Assembly: GCA_022410635.1 (NCBI GenBank)
Contig: JAJVDF010000190.1
Span: 1,535,290-1,599,289 of the forward strand
Length of the DNA stretch: 64,000 nucleotides
Reading direction: 5' to 3'
From: Tretioscincus oriximinensis
Taxonomy: Eukaryota; Chordata; Lepidosauria; Squamata; Gymnophthalmidae
The number at the start of each line of letters is the position of its first letter. The first letter of the stretch is position 1. The translations under genes and the position numbers were made by a program. Below the pieces are notes generated by a model. That model searched no databases. It saw only the letters and a program-made list of their open reading frames with translations, and was not told the origin of the DNA. Below are positions 20,913 to 31,906 of the stretch, one piece after another.

Positions 20913-22236
20913 ACAAACCAATGAAAACTTAATCTCTTTCTAATAGAAAATTAACAGATGGACAGTGTTTGCGTTGGTGATTTTTACACTGAAGAATCAA
21001 TATTGCTAGAAACATATTTGGATAGAGTTAGTGAAAGGAAATTCAAGTTCAATTTTCTGCTTGGTTATAAAACATCCTGGGCGGCCAGGGTAGGCTAGGT
21101 CTTACCCTGAAAAGAAGCCCCGGAAACCTTCATAGCAATCGTGCTGCTCCCTGCTCTGAACCTCCTTGGCAACATAATGTGGCACAAACAGGAATGCTAA
21201 GAATAACCTTGCATTCATTCAGATGAATCTGTGAATCTAAAATCTGGATCAGAGATATGTTTACATTTTCAGATATGACACTTTCTATAGTGAGCTTCAA
21301 AGGAAAGAATTCTTTTAAAGCTCCAGAAAGGCTGGGTTTCTCTCTTTCTCTGAGCTGCCAGTGAGTCAGCAGTGGCTTTTGGTTTGGAAGTNAAGGGTCA
21401 GGCGACTGAATGCAGCCATAAAAACATTTGCCTTCATCCACCAAACCAGCCTTGGCGCTTCTGTGCAGGAGGTCTCAATTCAGATGAGGTGGTGCAAACA
21501 GGACTTATTCTGCATATGGCCCTGATCAGTGAGCTGACAAACACCATTGCTGGAATAGGGGCTTGGCTCTTACTGGAAACTTTTATTTCCTGATCCATTA
21601 GGTCTTAATTCTGTTCTAAAAAGGAGCCTAGGAGCTTCTTGTCCACAACAAATCTAATGGCATTTGAACAGCCCTTTAGATATTTTCTGGAACAAAATTT
21701 GGTCTAAGTGCATTTTGAGCTAAAATCACATTTTGGTATTTTACAGTTCAGAGACATCAAAGTCAGAATTCCAACAAAAGTCACACTAATTGCGAGGGTC
21801 ACACAACAACAACAATACATTTTATTTATAAAATCCCTTTCACCAAAAGGCAGAGCACACAGCTTTTGTTGCTTTCTCCACAACAGACACCCTGGCTGTA
21901 TATGCACTGCACCTAAAAATGGGCGCAACTGCGGCACCAACATCTGGGACTGGATTTGATGGCAGTGATGCAGGTCTACCCAATCTCATGTTGTCAGCGA
22001 CTTCATAAAACTACATATGAGCTCCCCCTTCTCCACTCCTGGGCACCGTTGCTTTTAGTATATCAGTTTCTGTATATTGTTTTTACTATTAGCCACCCTC
22101 AGACCTTCCGATAAACACAAAACAGGCTGTTGGAGGGAGACATGGCCGAGGGGTGGCAAGCAAAGGATGCGTGACTCACCCCGGCTGCTCAATGCCTTGG
22201 AGATGCTGCTCTTCTGCTGCTTGTCTGGGTTCCCTA
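20913..22236. other. No gene recognised; short (CAA)n near 21806-21817
   Basis: The section near 22085-22115 (GCCACCCTCAGACCTTCC) resembles the L2-like 3' tail seen at 25.3 kb but is too short to call. Confidence 0.4.
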
Positions 22237-22238
22237 TC

Positions 22239-22432
22239 CTAAGCTGAACAGATGACCCCGGGGGAGGGGGGGTTGGAAACCCGTTTTTGGGGTGCCTCCC
22301 GTTTTTTTCTCAGGAAAAAAAAAAGAAATTTGGAAAAAAAAAATTTGGAAAAAATTTCCTCAGAAAAAACTGGGGGGCACCCCAAAACTTGGTTTTCAAA
22401 CCCCCCCAAAAGAGGTCATCTGGTCAGCCTAC
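22239..22432. mobile_element. Family G palindromic MITE, copy 2
   Basis: Same architecture as 13668-13859: AGCTGAACAGATGACCCC at the left, GAGGTCATCTGGTCAGCCTAC at the right (written here as two blocks, GAGGTCATC and TGGTCAGCCTAC), and facing CAGGAAAA / TTTCCTCAG blocks. The left terminus has mutated and the loop holds a duplicated AATTTGGAAAAA, so it is older. Confidence 0.75.
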
Positions 22433-22755
22433 CTTTTCCACTGCGGCCCACTGTCTGCCCACCCTCTATCGATGGTGCTGAGTGTAAAGGGGGACAAGAG
22501 GCAGGCGGGTGGGGGACAAAGGGGAGGTGGCGGAGGAGGGGAGCAGTGCCCGAGTGCGAGCAGGAAGTGCACCATCGATTAGCTGTTTTTTCCGGCTTTC
22601 GCTCCAGCTAAGGTGTTAGGGATTCCGCTGCTGCCACATGTGCTGTGTGGGCTCTTAACCTGGAGTGGAAACATACGTGGAATTAGGCACCCAGTTCAGA
22701 CTGAATTTGGAAATTACTACAGTGCTTCCACTCTGTTTTTAGGTGTAGTGTGTTT
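22433..22755. other. GC-rich flank with an 11 bp inverted repeat
   Basis: ATCGATGGTGC (about 22469) and GCACCATCGAT (about 22570) flank a G-rich stretch (GGTGGGGGACAAAGGGG). No domain is seen in its short frames. It may be a foldback-element fragment. Confidence 0.3.
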
Positions 22756-22890
22756 ACAGCCCTTGTAAAATAGGCGAGGCTGAGAGAGTTCCAAAGAACT
22801 GTGACTGACCCAAGGTCACCCAGCTGGCTTCATGAAGGACTATGGAATCAAACCAACATTCTAACTGTTACATCAAACTGCCTCTCATTT
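22756..22890 (-). mobile_element. tRNA-derived SINE, family 2, partial
   Basis: Minus strand carries the head GGCAGTTTGATGTAACAG, B-box-like TTTGATTCC, then AGCCAGCTGGGTGACCTTGG and AGTCACAGTTCTTTG. The tail is lost. The body motif is the same as at 31.9 kb. Confidence 0.75.
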
Positions 22891-23683
22891 AATCAAAGTG
22901 TAGGTCGTGCTTAATCAGGCCAAAAAATGAAACCAAGTGAATTACGATGGTCCTTTCTGTGTGGCATTATGCAGGTCTGAATCAGGCCATCTGTCTGTCT
23001 GGCTTGTGGCTGCCGCTGGCTCGGGATATTGCAGACATCCCATCCACACCCACCTATGGAAGCTGGGAACAAATGTTTCTGGCTTCCAAAATTGCTAGCT
23101 GGTAATTGAAGAGGTAATTCACAATACTCTCTTGGTTTTCCATATCAACATGTTTTGAAGCCTTTCAGTTCTGTGTTGCCAGTAGAAATTTGCTAGAAGG
23201 CTTATTTTCAAATTTCTTATTATTGGATTCCTTAAAGGTTATGCACCATTCGGGACACTTGCTCTTCGTGGCACATTCTGCTTCTGGTGAAGACAGGAGC
23301 TTTCAGGGGCCCTGAGAGTGGCTTAGAGTAGATTAGAAAGAGGTCACAGTCTTTTTCTTAAGGCTGGATTAAATTGTCACTCCAAGGCTTGTGGAAACCA
23401 CTGATAAAAATTCCAGGTCTGCATGCACATTCCATAGAATGTGCCTTTCAAGGGGCATTTTGGTAGAATTTAACCATGCGTGCCTCAGCAGTACTGGAGT
23501 TTCACTTGACAACAAATAGCATTATAAATATGCTGATTTATTCAATTTAAGGGCGAACAATTTCGACCTCACTCAAGCTGTAGTATCAGCAGAACCTGTT
23601 AATACACTTTGTGTGAATATTCTGTATGCCTTCCAAGGACAATTCTCCTCTGAAACCAACCTGATTGAAAAGGCACAGTATGA
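22891..23683. other. No gene or repeat recognised
   Basis: No recurrent block and no long frame. Confidence 0.45.
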
Positions 23684-23795
23684 TACATAAGAACATAAGA
23701 AATGCTACAAAGAATCAGATCCACAGTCCATCTAGTCCATAGTAGCCAGCCAGCTACCCAGGAATGGCTACCAATATGACATTCTAGCATAATTC
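23684..23795 (-). mobile_element. CR1-related 3' tail, diverged
   Basis: ACATAAGAACATAAGAA followed by CAGTCCATCTAGTCCA is the plus-strand view of a CR1 tail and 3'UTR. The rest differs from the main family, so it is another subfamily or an old copy. Confidence 0.6.
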
Positions 23796-23814
23796 AGGTC
23801 TAACAAGACTAAAT

Positions 23815-24378
23815 TGTTGCATTTTATACCTGTAAATATTTTTATTCTAGCCTCAATTAACATTCCATAGTTTGTAATATTGAGAAGTTTATTTACTATT
23901 GCTTAAAAGTTACTGTTCCAGCCTGCAATTTCAACTTTTGCAGTTTGCTTTCTACTTTGCATTTCCTGTCTAACCACCTTTTGCCACCTCTTTGTAATAC
24001 CCCACACCAGCCCCTTTGTTTGAATAGTAAGTTGGCTAATCATTCATTCCCCCTTCTGGCTGTGTATGTGCAAAGTATTAGCTGTTCAATGGTGGATTGT
24101 ATTCTGCTGGCCACTTGGTGAGAAGACTGCCAGCCAGGAAATGAACCCTGAAGGACCCCAGAACAAAGGAATGGGCTGGGCCAAGGACAGGATGTTTACA
24201 GAAGCAAGAGGGAGCCTGGGAGATGTTTTGTACCAGCTGACTGCCTGTAACTCCTCCTGGAAGGGAGGTTTTAAAAAACCTGGGCACCAACAATCTTGGT
24301 TCACTTCCTCCTTTCCTTTCCTGAAGTAAACCATGCTTCCACCTGAGACCTTTTGTCTGTGTGGTTATTTTCGCAACA
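23815..24378 (+). mobile_element. Probable solo LTR (about 564 bp)
   Basis: Candidate termini TGTTGC and GCAACA are inverted repeats. The right third is LTR-like: TTTTAAAAAACCTGG as a TATA-like box (24270-24284), GAAGTAAACCATGC as a possible poly(A) signal region, and a T-rich end. No internal region and no clear target duplication were found, so the left boundary is a proposal. Confidence 0.4.
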
Positions 24379-24604
24379 GACTTCTAAACTTTCTGCTTTT
24401 NGTTTGCTCTCTTAATAGCAGACCCCCAGCCAGGATGTGATCTCTCTAGCCCACAATCACAGCTGGCTCCCAAGTCCCTTAAAGAGATGTGTGGTAACGT
24501 CTCCTAGTGCACAGGAACGTTACACTAAATCCAACACCCTAAGGTCTCTTCCCCACCTCTTGGTTTGCCTCGCTATTATTTTAAAAGATGTTCACCATCT
24601 GCCC

Positions 24605-24905
24605 ACACCTCCCTTAAATCTTCCATGATGTTCTGATACATTGCCTAGCAATCTCGTCACATGACAAGCCCCATAAGACACTAAGGTGTTTTCCTTACAA
24701 CAGTTCCCAGCATTCTCTGTGTGTCTTCCTACAATTCCCAAGCATTCTCTGCAAGCTGAGAGCCAATAAATTTGCTTTGTTCTCATTGCTGTCGCCACAA
24801 AGCTTGCTTTCGGATTTTACAAAATGCCCGCTGTTGAATCGCACAAAATGCGGTGGCTGGAAATTCTGTGACAATAGAGCTTTTTAGTGAGAGGACGGAT
24901 GGAAG
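24605..24905 (+). repeat. Family I DNA-element fragment
   Basis: Shares GTCACATGACAAGCCCCATAA, split here as GTCACATGAC and AAGCCCCATAA, plus CCCAGCATTCTCTG and GAGAGCCAATAAA with the full copy at 57.8 kb. The CCCAGCATTCTCTG block is duplicated (24699 and 24738). Both termini are eroded. Confidence 0.55.
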
Positions 24906-25034
24906 GTGATGTTTCTTCCATTCCATGTGTGGGGATACAGTCTCAGTGATTAGTGAATACTAAGATATATTTTATTGTTATTATTCATATCATCTTGGCT
25001 AAATTTCCTATTCATAACCAAGCCCAGTTCATTG

Positions 25035-25336
25035 ATTTACAAAGTCCTAAATGGCTTGGGCCACATAGATTTGAAGATCTTCTGGTGAGGTTCTTCTGAC
25101 AGTTCCACCTCCTTCACTTGTCAAATGAGTGGACATATAGAGAGCCTTCTCTGTGGTGGACCCCAAGTTGTGGATTTCTCTCCTTCTGAGGCAACTACAC
25201 TGTACATATTCAGATATCTGCTGAAGACACACCTCACCTTCCCCTCTTCTTGAAGGCACAGTAGTATTTTTATACTGTACAATTTTAATCTGCTTTATTG
25301 TTTTTGATTGTGATCCACCCTGAGACCTTTAGTTAT
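25035..25336 (+). pseudogene. L2-like LINE ORF2 end with 3' tail
   Basis: The plus strand reads KVLNGLGHIDLKIF, a stop, then CGGPQVVDFSPSEATTLYIFRYLLKTHL, which can be recognised by its P-x-V-x-x-S-P-x-E and F-R-Y-L-L-K-T spacing. This matches the C-terminal pattern of L2-group LINEs. The 3' end ATCCACCCTGAGACCTTTAG is the tail also found on other L2-like copies and on one SINE. Stops make it inactive. Confidence 0.6.
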
Positions 25337-25761
25337 AGAAAAAGAGGAAAAAGAGGAAAAGGAGGAAGAAGAGGAAGAAGAGGAAGAAGAGGAAGAAGAG
25401 GAAGAAGAGGAAGAAGAGGAAGAAGAGGAAGAAGAGGAAGAAGGAGGAGAAGGAGGAGGAGGAGGAGGAGGAGGAGGAGGAGGAGAAGAAGGAGAAGGAG
25501 AAGGAGAAGGAGAAAAGGAGAAGGAGAAGGAGAAGGAGAAGAAGAAGAAGAAGAAGAAGAAGAAGAAGAAGAAGAAGAAGAAGAAGAAGAAGAAGAAGAA
25601 GAAGAAGAAGAAGAAGAAGAAGAAGAAGAAGAAGAAGAAGAAGAAGAAGAAGAAGAAGAAGAAGAAGAAGAAGAAGAAGAAGAAGAAGAAGAAGAAGAAG
25701 AAGAAGAAGAAGAAGAAGAAGAAGAAGAAGAAGAAGAAGAAGAAGAAGAAGAAGAAGAAGA
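25337..25761. repeat. GAA/GGA purine tract with about 75 pure GAA repeats
   Basis: It begins with GAGGAAGAA 9-mers, passes through GGA and GGAGAA units, and ends in pure GAA from about 25538 to 25761. On the minus strand this is the TTC tail of the adjoining SINE, greatly expanded. Long GAA·TTC arrays form triplex structures. The poly-Glu/Arg frame across it is not a gene. Confidence 0.97.
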
Positions 25762-25965
25762 ACTGGGTTCTTATACCCCACTTTTCTCACCTTTCAAAGG
25801 GACTCAAAGCGGCTTACAAGATTATTTTTTGCCCGAAGGCTTATATTCTATCTCCACCACCAGGCTGTGGTGGTTCCCATTTATTTAATTGCAGTCAACT
25901 GTAATTTCTTGCATTTCTTGCTTTTGAATAGCTGGGTTGGCTAGAGTTGTCTCCTTATGCCATTC
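25762..25965 (-). mobile_element. tRNA-derived SINE, family 1, 5'-truncated
   Basis: On the plus strand it reads AACTGGGTTCTTATACCCC, then CTTTCAAAGGGACTC, then GGTGGTTCCCAT, the reverse of the SINE body and tail at 7.2 kb. The tRNA-like head is missing. Confidence 0.85.
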
Positions 25966-26600
25966 ATGATTGCAATAGGATGGAATATAAATGTAAAATA
26001 AGTAAACTAACAAACACATCAGTCAATCAACCAATAGGATATTAATCAGACCTGAGTAATCCAAGAGAAGTGGAACTGATTTCCAAAATCACTATATTTG
26101 GGGCAGAAGTTTTGTGAAGCTTAATTAGTTTTTTATAATAACTTATATTCAGACAAGCCCTAGGGGGGTTGCTAAAGTGGGAATTGTTTGGACATGTTCA
26201 CAAAAATCAAGGACTGGGATATTACAGGGGGTGGACAGCTAATTATGCTGTCAGTAAGTGCCATGCAGTGTTGCCTGCAACTGAATCTGGAAGCCCATAT
26301 AATGCGCTTCATTAATATAAAACTTTCATCAAGCACAGAGGGAGGAAAGACAAGCAACATTTGAGTGATGTCTAAAAATTAAACTTGGAGCAATAATTAT
26401 AATAACTCAACAGCAGTGCACATATCCAAGCTTAAAAGAGACCAAGGGTATTGTTAGGAGCTTCATATAACTTAGGATCAAGATATCTGCAGGAGGCCAT
26501 AAATGTTGTCGGTTGCATGATGAAAAACCAGGCGTAACTGAAGAGGGATGCATAAAATGATACTGAAGGATACAGAGTACTTTCACAGATGGGATGAGCA
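25966..26600. other. No gene or repeat recognised
   Basis: The 96-codon minus-strand frame at 26407-26697 partly overlaps the CR1 copy in antisense and has no domain. Confidence 0.45.
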
Positions 26601-26604
26601 CAGA

Positions 26605-27094
26605 GACAATCCCTGGAACTGGAGAAGTTGCAAAATAAGAGCCCCAAGAATGATCAAGGTGGTGGAATATCTCCCTTATGAAATCAAGCTGCAACATTTA
26701 GGCCTCTTCTGCCTCGAAAGACTAAAATTAAGAGGTGATCTAATTGAGGTATACAAAATCACGCTTGGGATGAATAAGATGAATAAAGAAAAAAAAATTC
26801 ACACAGAGGGTCATTGATCTATGGAATTCACTTCCAGAGGAGGTGGTGTTAGTTAGCAGCCTGGATAGTTTCAAGATAGGATTAGACAAACTCATGGAAG
26901 CCAAGGTTGTAAATAGTTATTCGGATGGAAAAACAAACAGTATTCCTAAAATACCATTTGCAGGAAGTTAAGCTGAGGGTCATGCCTTCTTCTGCTTGAG
27001 ACTGCCCTGATGCACTTGATGGGCCGCTGAATGAGTCAGAATACTGGACTAGATAGGCTATGGCCCGATTCAGTAGGGCTCCTCTTATGTACTA
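26605..27094 (+). pseudogene. CR1 LINE ORF2 C-terminus and 3'UTR, decayed
   Basis: Plus strand: [38 protein letters not shown], then after a frameshift near 26790 a block equivalent to the WN-LP-EEV-V end. The 3'UTR follows with GATGGGCCGCTGAATG and ends CTCTTATGT at 27086-27094. The [16 protein letters not shown] motif is the CR1 signature. The frameshift and stops show it is dead. Confidence 0.8.
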
Positions 27095-27680
27095 ACTAGT
27101 GAAATTAGCCCATTGCATTTCTCCCATTCATGCCTACACTCACTTGCTCACTCCCTCCCCCCCCTTCCCCCCTCTCATCTTCCTTTCCCTTGTTGCTTCT
27201 TTCTTGGCTTTCTTCTTTCTTTCCATTTTCCTTTCCTTCCTTCTTTCTCTGCTTCTTTGTTTTTTCTTCTATATCTTCCTTCCTTCCCATCCATCTTTTA
27301 TCCTTTTCTTCCTTTGTTCTTCCTTTCCTTCCTTCCTTTCCCTCATTGGTCCAAGTACTGAACCTTGGAGTCATCTTTCCACCCATCTTCCCTCTATTTT
27401 CTGTCTTTTAGCCAGTTTCCAACCAAGGACTCTGGTTTCTAAGGGCTTCCAAAATTCCAAGCCCTGCATTGGTCATTATACCCCAGAATGTTGAACACAC
27501 GTATAAATGATGTTCTGGTCTAAGTGGCAGCCATCATACAAGATCTTGAGCTGACATCACAAACATGGCTGTCGTGTGGTACTGCCAAGGCTGAGAGAAG
27601 TTATGAGTTTGCCATCTGGCACCTTTGGCTGGAACATTTGGAATTTGAGAATTTTCAGGGGGGACCATATCCAGGACATA
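27095..27680 (+). repeat. Family B hairpin-headed repeat, copy 3
   Basis: Begins ACTAGTGAAATTAGCCCATT exactly where the CR1 tail ends. A CTTTCC/CCTTCC tract (27170-27345), GGGCTTCCAAAATTCCAAG and CATTGGTCATTATACC follow. The second hairpin arm is missing. Confidence 0.6.
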
Positions 27681-27755
27681 AGTTACAATAGAGAATTACG
27701 CTGCATGGAACTTTGAACAAAACTTTAAGCTACCCTTACACAGTTACCCTTAAAC

Positions 27756-28460
27756 TTATTTATTTATTTACATTTATATTCTGCTGTATACCCAGAGGTC
27801 TTAGGATGGATCACAGTAAAAAAAAAAAGAGATAAAAACTGATTAAAATAAAGCAATTTAAAAATTCAACGGCCTAAAAATAAGCTGTGCTTTCCAGGAG
27901 GAGGGAATCTTTGACTCAACCAAAGGTGATAGCGAACAGCTGTGTCTCCACCTCAGAGGGGAGAGAATTTCACAACTTGGGGGCTATCACAAAGAAGTCT
28001 CTCCCCCGTGTTCAACCCCTTTGATGAGTGTGGAACTGTTAGGCGAGCTTCATCAGATGATCTTAGGGTGTGGGGAGGTAAGTATGGAGGAGGTGTTCCT
28101 TCATATATTTGGGGCCCAAGCTGTTTAGGCCCTTGTGAGCCACATTATTACCTTGAATTGGACTCAGTAACGAATAGACAGTGCAGTGACAGTGATCGTC
28201 TTCTGGCCCTCTCTCTTTCATATTCCAGTATGAATTAGATGGGTCATTCTCCCATTTGGCCACTGCACCGGCATTAGACATAGCATATCTCACATCCAGG
28301 TGGCTAAACAGTTGTCGAGATCAGGATACTGGTAGGAGCCGTCAGACCAGTCTAGAGGGTGAGATATGTGAACTGATGTAGCAGGGGAACCATTTTGCAA
28401 TGCACCAAATTGGGCAAATGTATCTTCACTGCAGCCCCATAGTGCCCTGAAGGGCCTACA
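27756..28460 (-). pseudogene. L2-like LINE 3' part
   Basis: Minus strand: a block KGLNSLGPKYMKEHLLHTYL, stops, then a degraded S-L-x-S-E-V-E region, a 3'UTR and the tail complementary to TACCCAGAGGTCTTAGGATGG. The order equals that of the 25.0 kb plus-strand copy. Several stops are present. The part above 28200 is assigned only by continuity with the 35.4-35.6 kb copy. Confidence 0.55.
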
Positions 28461-29054
28461 CAGATCTTACCTTGTCTTTGCTAGGAAGTAATGAATTCTC
28501 TCCTGATAGTGACAAAGCCATAGGAAAGGAAATAAATGCTGAACTTCAAATTATTTGCCTTTGGCATGTACCATCATTCAGTCTAGAATTCATGAGCCAT
28601 GCTGGATTTGCATTCATTGCCATGAATTAAACTGGCAGGCAATCTAGCACTCTGAAACCATTTAAATAATGGGATCTCATGAAGAATGAGAGACTGGAAA
28701 GCTTCAATGGGTTGGTAAAATGTTTCCAATAAAACTTCCTTATTGCCCTTGAGGTACAATCTTGTTCACTGGCAAGAATAAAGTATTTCAAATAGCACTT
28801 TGGTGATATCATCTAAACCTCCCAAAACTAAACTTCATAGTTGTGTTACCTATCAAGTTCAGGTTCCTCATGATTTCTTATCAAGCCGTGCACAGCTTGA
28901 CAGGTTTACTCTCTTTTATTCATTTAACACTGCCACTAAACTGTTCTTTATGCTTGCATAGTTCAAGATATTATTTCTGGTGGCCAATGGTTAAATGAAG
29001 AACTGGGTTCTTATACAGTCCTTGTCTTATCTTTAGCTAATCATAATAAAACAA
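28461..29054. other. Mostly unrecognised; SINE scrap at 28998-29016
   Basis: GAACTGGGTTCTTATAC at about 28999 is the reverse of a family 1 SINE tail, without its body. Confidence 0.45.
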
Positions 29055-29343
29055 AGCAGGCACGGATAGCTCACTTTATAAGGAATCCGTCTCCCATCTT
29101 GGAGATTGTGTTTTGAAGCCCTGTGTCAAACGTGGGGAGGGGTGACCTTCCACTAGCCTGTAGCTCTAACCAACTCAGCTATTTGAAAACATGAATTGCA
29201 AGAAATTGCAACTGCCTGCAAGTAGATACATGGGAACCACCATAACCTGGTGGGGAAGATAGAATGTGAGCCTTTGGGCAAAAATCGCTTTGTGTCCCTT
29301 TGAAAGATGAGAAAAGTGGGGTATAAGAATCCAGTTCTTCTTT
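29055..29343 (+). mobile_element. tRNA-derived SINE, family 1
   Basis: Complete head to tail: GCAGGCACGGATAGCTCAC, B-box-like GTTTTGAAGCCC, GCAAGTAGATACATGGGAAC, GAAAAGTGGGGTATAAG, and a short TTCTTCTTT tail. An internal deletion removes part of the region before CTTTGTGTCCC. Confidence 0.85.
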
Positions 29344-29435
29344 TGATCTGATTTTTCTGTTCAGATTTCACAGAGTTTCCTTGTTTAACAGCTCTAACCA
29401 CTTGGGAATACAATGGGGAATAGAGCTTTAGACCA

Positions 29436-30150
29436 TTAAGATGAAATTCAAATACTTTGGCCACATAACGGACAAACAGGTGTCACTGAAAAGATACTGA
29501 AAAGGGGGAAAAAGTGGTGGATAGAAGGCAAAAAGAGACGCATGGATATTATTTATGGAGGCAACCAACTGGGGTTGCCACCTTCAGATAAGTGAAATAA
29601 GGGACATGCTCTTAAAAATAAGGGGCATTTCACAAAAATAAGGGGCACTAAAAAATAACAGTCATAACACCTGACTACACTACCATTCGAAGAAGTCACT
29701 TCCATATTTCCTACTTCCTGTTCCTTTCTATTTACGTTTTGCTTATAACATCCGGCTGAGAACTGAGATTCACTTTCCTCGCACTGAGATCGCTAGTAGC
29801 GTTGAACTCGCTGCCTGCTGAAACTTCGATAATCAATGAGTTTGTATCAATTAGAATATAATAATCGATATATATCGAAGCGGCAATTCGAATTTCGAAT
29901 ATTTCGAAACAAACATGATATTAGCGGTATTTTATGGGACACTGAATCATAATACGGGATACGTAATTTTTACTTGAAATACAGGACATCCCGTATAATA
30001 GGGAACAGGTGGCAACCTTGCAACCAACATGAATTTGATGAGGCTCAGGAGTTAGTGTGGAGCGGAGGGGCCTTACTGTGCTGTAGTGCATGGGGTCGAG
30101 AGACGTCTGACACGTCTGTATGAACAATGACAATAACAAAATGGCCTACA
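29436..30150 (+). pseudogene. Bov-B (RTE) LINE 3' end, split by a nested element
   Basis: The left part (29436-29569) reads from KFKYFGHI-like codons through a charged stretch to W-R-Q-P/EATN-like codons. The right part (about 30022-30150) continues NMNLDEAQELVW-like as EFDEAQELVWSGGALL, then GRETSDTSV, a stop and TMTIT. This is the well-known Bov-B ORF2 C-terminus, whose tail ends in tandem CAA-like units (AATGACAATAACAAAATGG here). Stops before and after the insertion show decay. Bov-B is typical of squamates and known for horizontal transfer. Confidence 0.8.
29570..30021. mobile_element. hAT-like non-autonomous DNA transposon (about 450 bp) inside Bov-B
   Basis: The ends GGTTGCCACCT and AGGTGGCAACC are inverted repeats. 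GCAACCAAC occurs directly left (29561-29569) and right (30020-30028), an 8-9 bp target duplication as hAT elements make. Removing the element restores continuous Bov-B sequence. The interior is AT-rich with no transposase. Confidence 0.7.
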
Positions 30151-31278
30151 CTGGGAGGCCCATAATCCAAGATATATTCTCAAAATAAAGTCTAGAACAG
30201 AATGGGCCTTACTGCGTAATAGTTATATAAAAGAGTTCCCCCCCACACACACACTTAATGATAATTGCACAGATGGAAAATGATTCCTTTGAAAGGCAAT
30301 CCGTGGGCTCACTGAGCCATTTCCTTCCCTTCCCTTATCTGATTTCTGCACAATGGTTATTTTCTTAAACACAGAATTGGCTCATGCTATGGAAAATGAG
30401 CAATGTTAGACAAAGCCTCATTTGGGAATTCATCTGTGGATCCAGTAGAAGCAATTCAGTCTGGCTAAGGAGGCAGGGCAAGCGATTGCAAAGAGATTTA
30501 GGAGCCAATCCGCAGTTCTCTGTGGAAAAGATTAGAGTGTGAATTTTGTGCAGCCAAGTTTGAGAAACCTTAGATGGATGAAGGAACTTGGAAGGGAAAG
30601 GGAGCAGGGTGTATGGTTCCATTTCATTCTTTTCATGTGACTTTGGGAAGTGGTTCATCTGATTATAATTACTACGTTAGACCTTATCTCTACTCCTGAT
30701 GACTCTCCATGCTACTGGCAATGTGAAGCTTATCATATGGAAACTACTTATGACATAAATAGTTTCCATGCCAGCAAAGCATGCTTCCAGGAACATCTGG
30801 CAGTAACACAACAAGTTTCCATGTCATCAGAAAGTTTCACATGGCTGAAGTACACGGGCATGAACAACGCCTTATAACAATGCCTCAGTTGTTTGGTTGA
30901 ATGAATGAGCAAGGGTAGAAATCTTTATTTCTGGGTCGCTTTTTATGATTCACTCATTCCTGTTAGCTGGTGCTTACTGTACATAATACCTTTGGATTTA
31001 ATGGATACACAGTGCGGCCACTTTAGTTTCAAACAGGTGTGACACCCATTTTTCTTCTTGCAGTGGGGATACAGCCTCACTTGCCAAAGCAGTTTTCATT
31101 TACGTATTTATTTTACAGCTTTTATAGCTTGCCTTTCAAATAGCAACTAATAATGTGCCCTTTTTTACCTATTCAGATGAAAAGAATGCTAGAGGTACTT
31201 TTAAATTAATGAGCTAAATTATCGCATACAGAGAATGTTTCAAACCCTATAGCTAAATCTTTTTTTAACTTTAAAACA
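30151..31278. other. No gene or repeat recognised
   Basis: Unassigned sequence. The 97-codon minus-strand frame at 30365-30658 lacks a domain. Confidence 0.45.
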
Positions 31279-31515
31279 ATAAGAACATAAGAACATAAGA
31301 AGAGCCATACTGGATCAGGCCACAGCCCATCGAGTCCAGCATTCTGTGTCACACAAAGGCCCACCAGATGCACCTGGGCAGTCCGAACAGAGGAAAGCAA
31401 AATATGCTGCTCCTGTTCGTGACTCCCTGCAAATGGTATTTCAAAAGTCCTGCCTGTTGCTCCATCCCGGAGGCTACATCCAGACAACTATCTTAGTATC
31501 CATTTATACACTTTC
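31279..31515 (-). mobile_element. CR1 LINE 3'UTR end
   Basis: AAGAACATAAGAACATAAG at 31281-31299, then the standard 3'UTR, nearly identical to the copies at 36.6 and 52.4 kb, so recently active. It is truncated soon after ATCCATTTATACAC. Confidence 0.88.
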
Positions 31516-31906
31516 TGGAGAGACAATTCAACAGTCTTAACCAGTCTTAACCAACATGGTAATTTCAATCATGATCAAATTAAAACCCTGCAATCAATAA
31601 AGTCTGCTTAAAAGCAAGCACGGATGGAACCAATTTCCCTTCTGTTGGAAAATAAATAGTATTTAGAAAAAAGCTCTGTTGTGGCAGAATATACTGTAGG
31701 TGGCTACAGGATATTCTGAGGCAACAGAGTTTTCTTCTGAGTGGATTACTGAAAATTCATCCTCACCTGGGACAGATTCTTAATCATTTAAGTACTATCG
31801 CGGTATGAAAACCTTGTGGGGAGGCAGCCAAAAGGGCAACAGTTCTCATTTCTTATGGCTTCTTATAAGTTGTTCAGAAGTATTTATAAATACTTTATAG
31901 TATTTA

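Noticed and set aside
20550..20921. Ser/Leu/Pro-rich minus-strand frames of 110-123 codons
   Set aside because: Translation of the polypurine tract; an N interrupts both.
25298..25888. 196-codon frame with poly-Arg then poly-Glu
   Set aside because: It is the GAA/GGA repeat plus the reversed SINE tail; no non-repetitive protein sequence remains.
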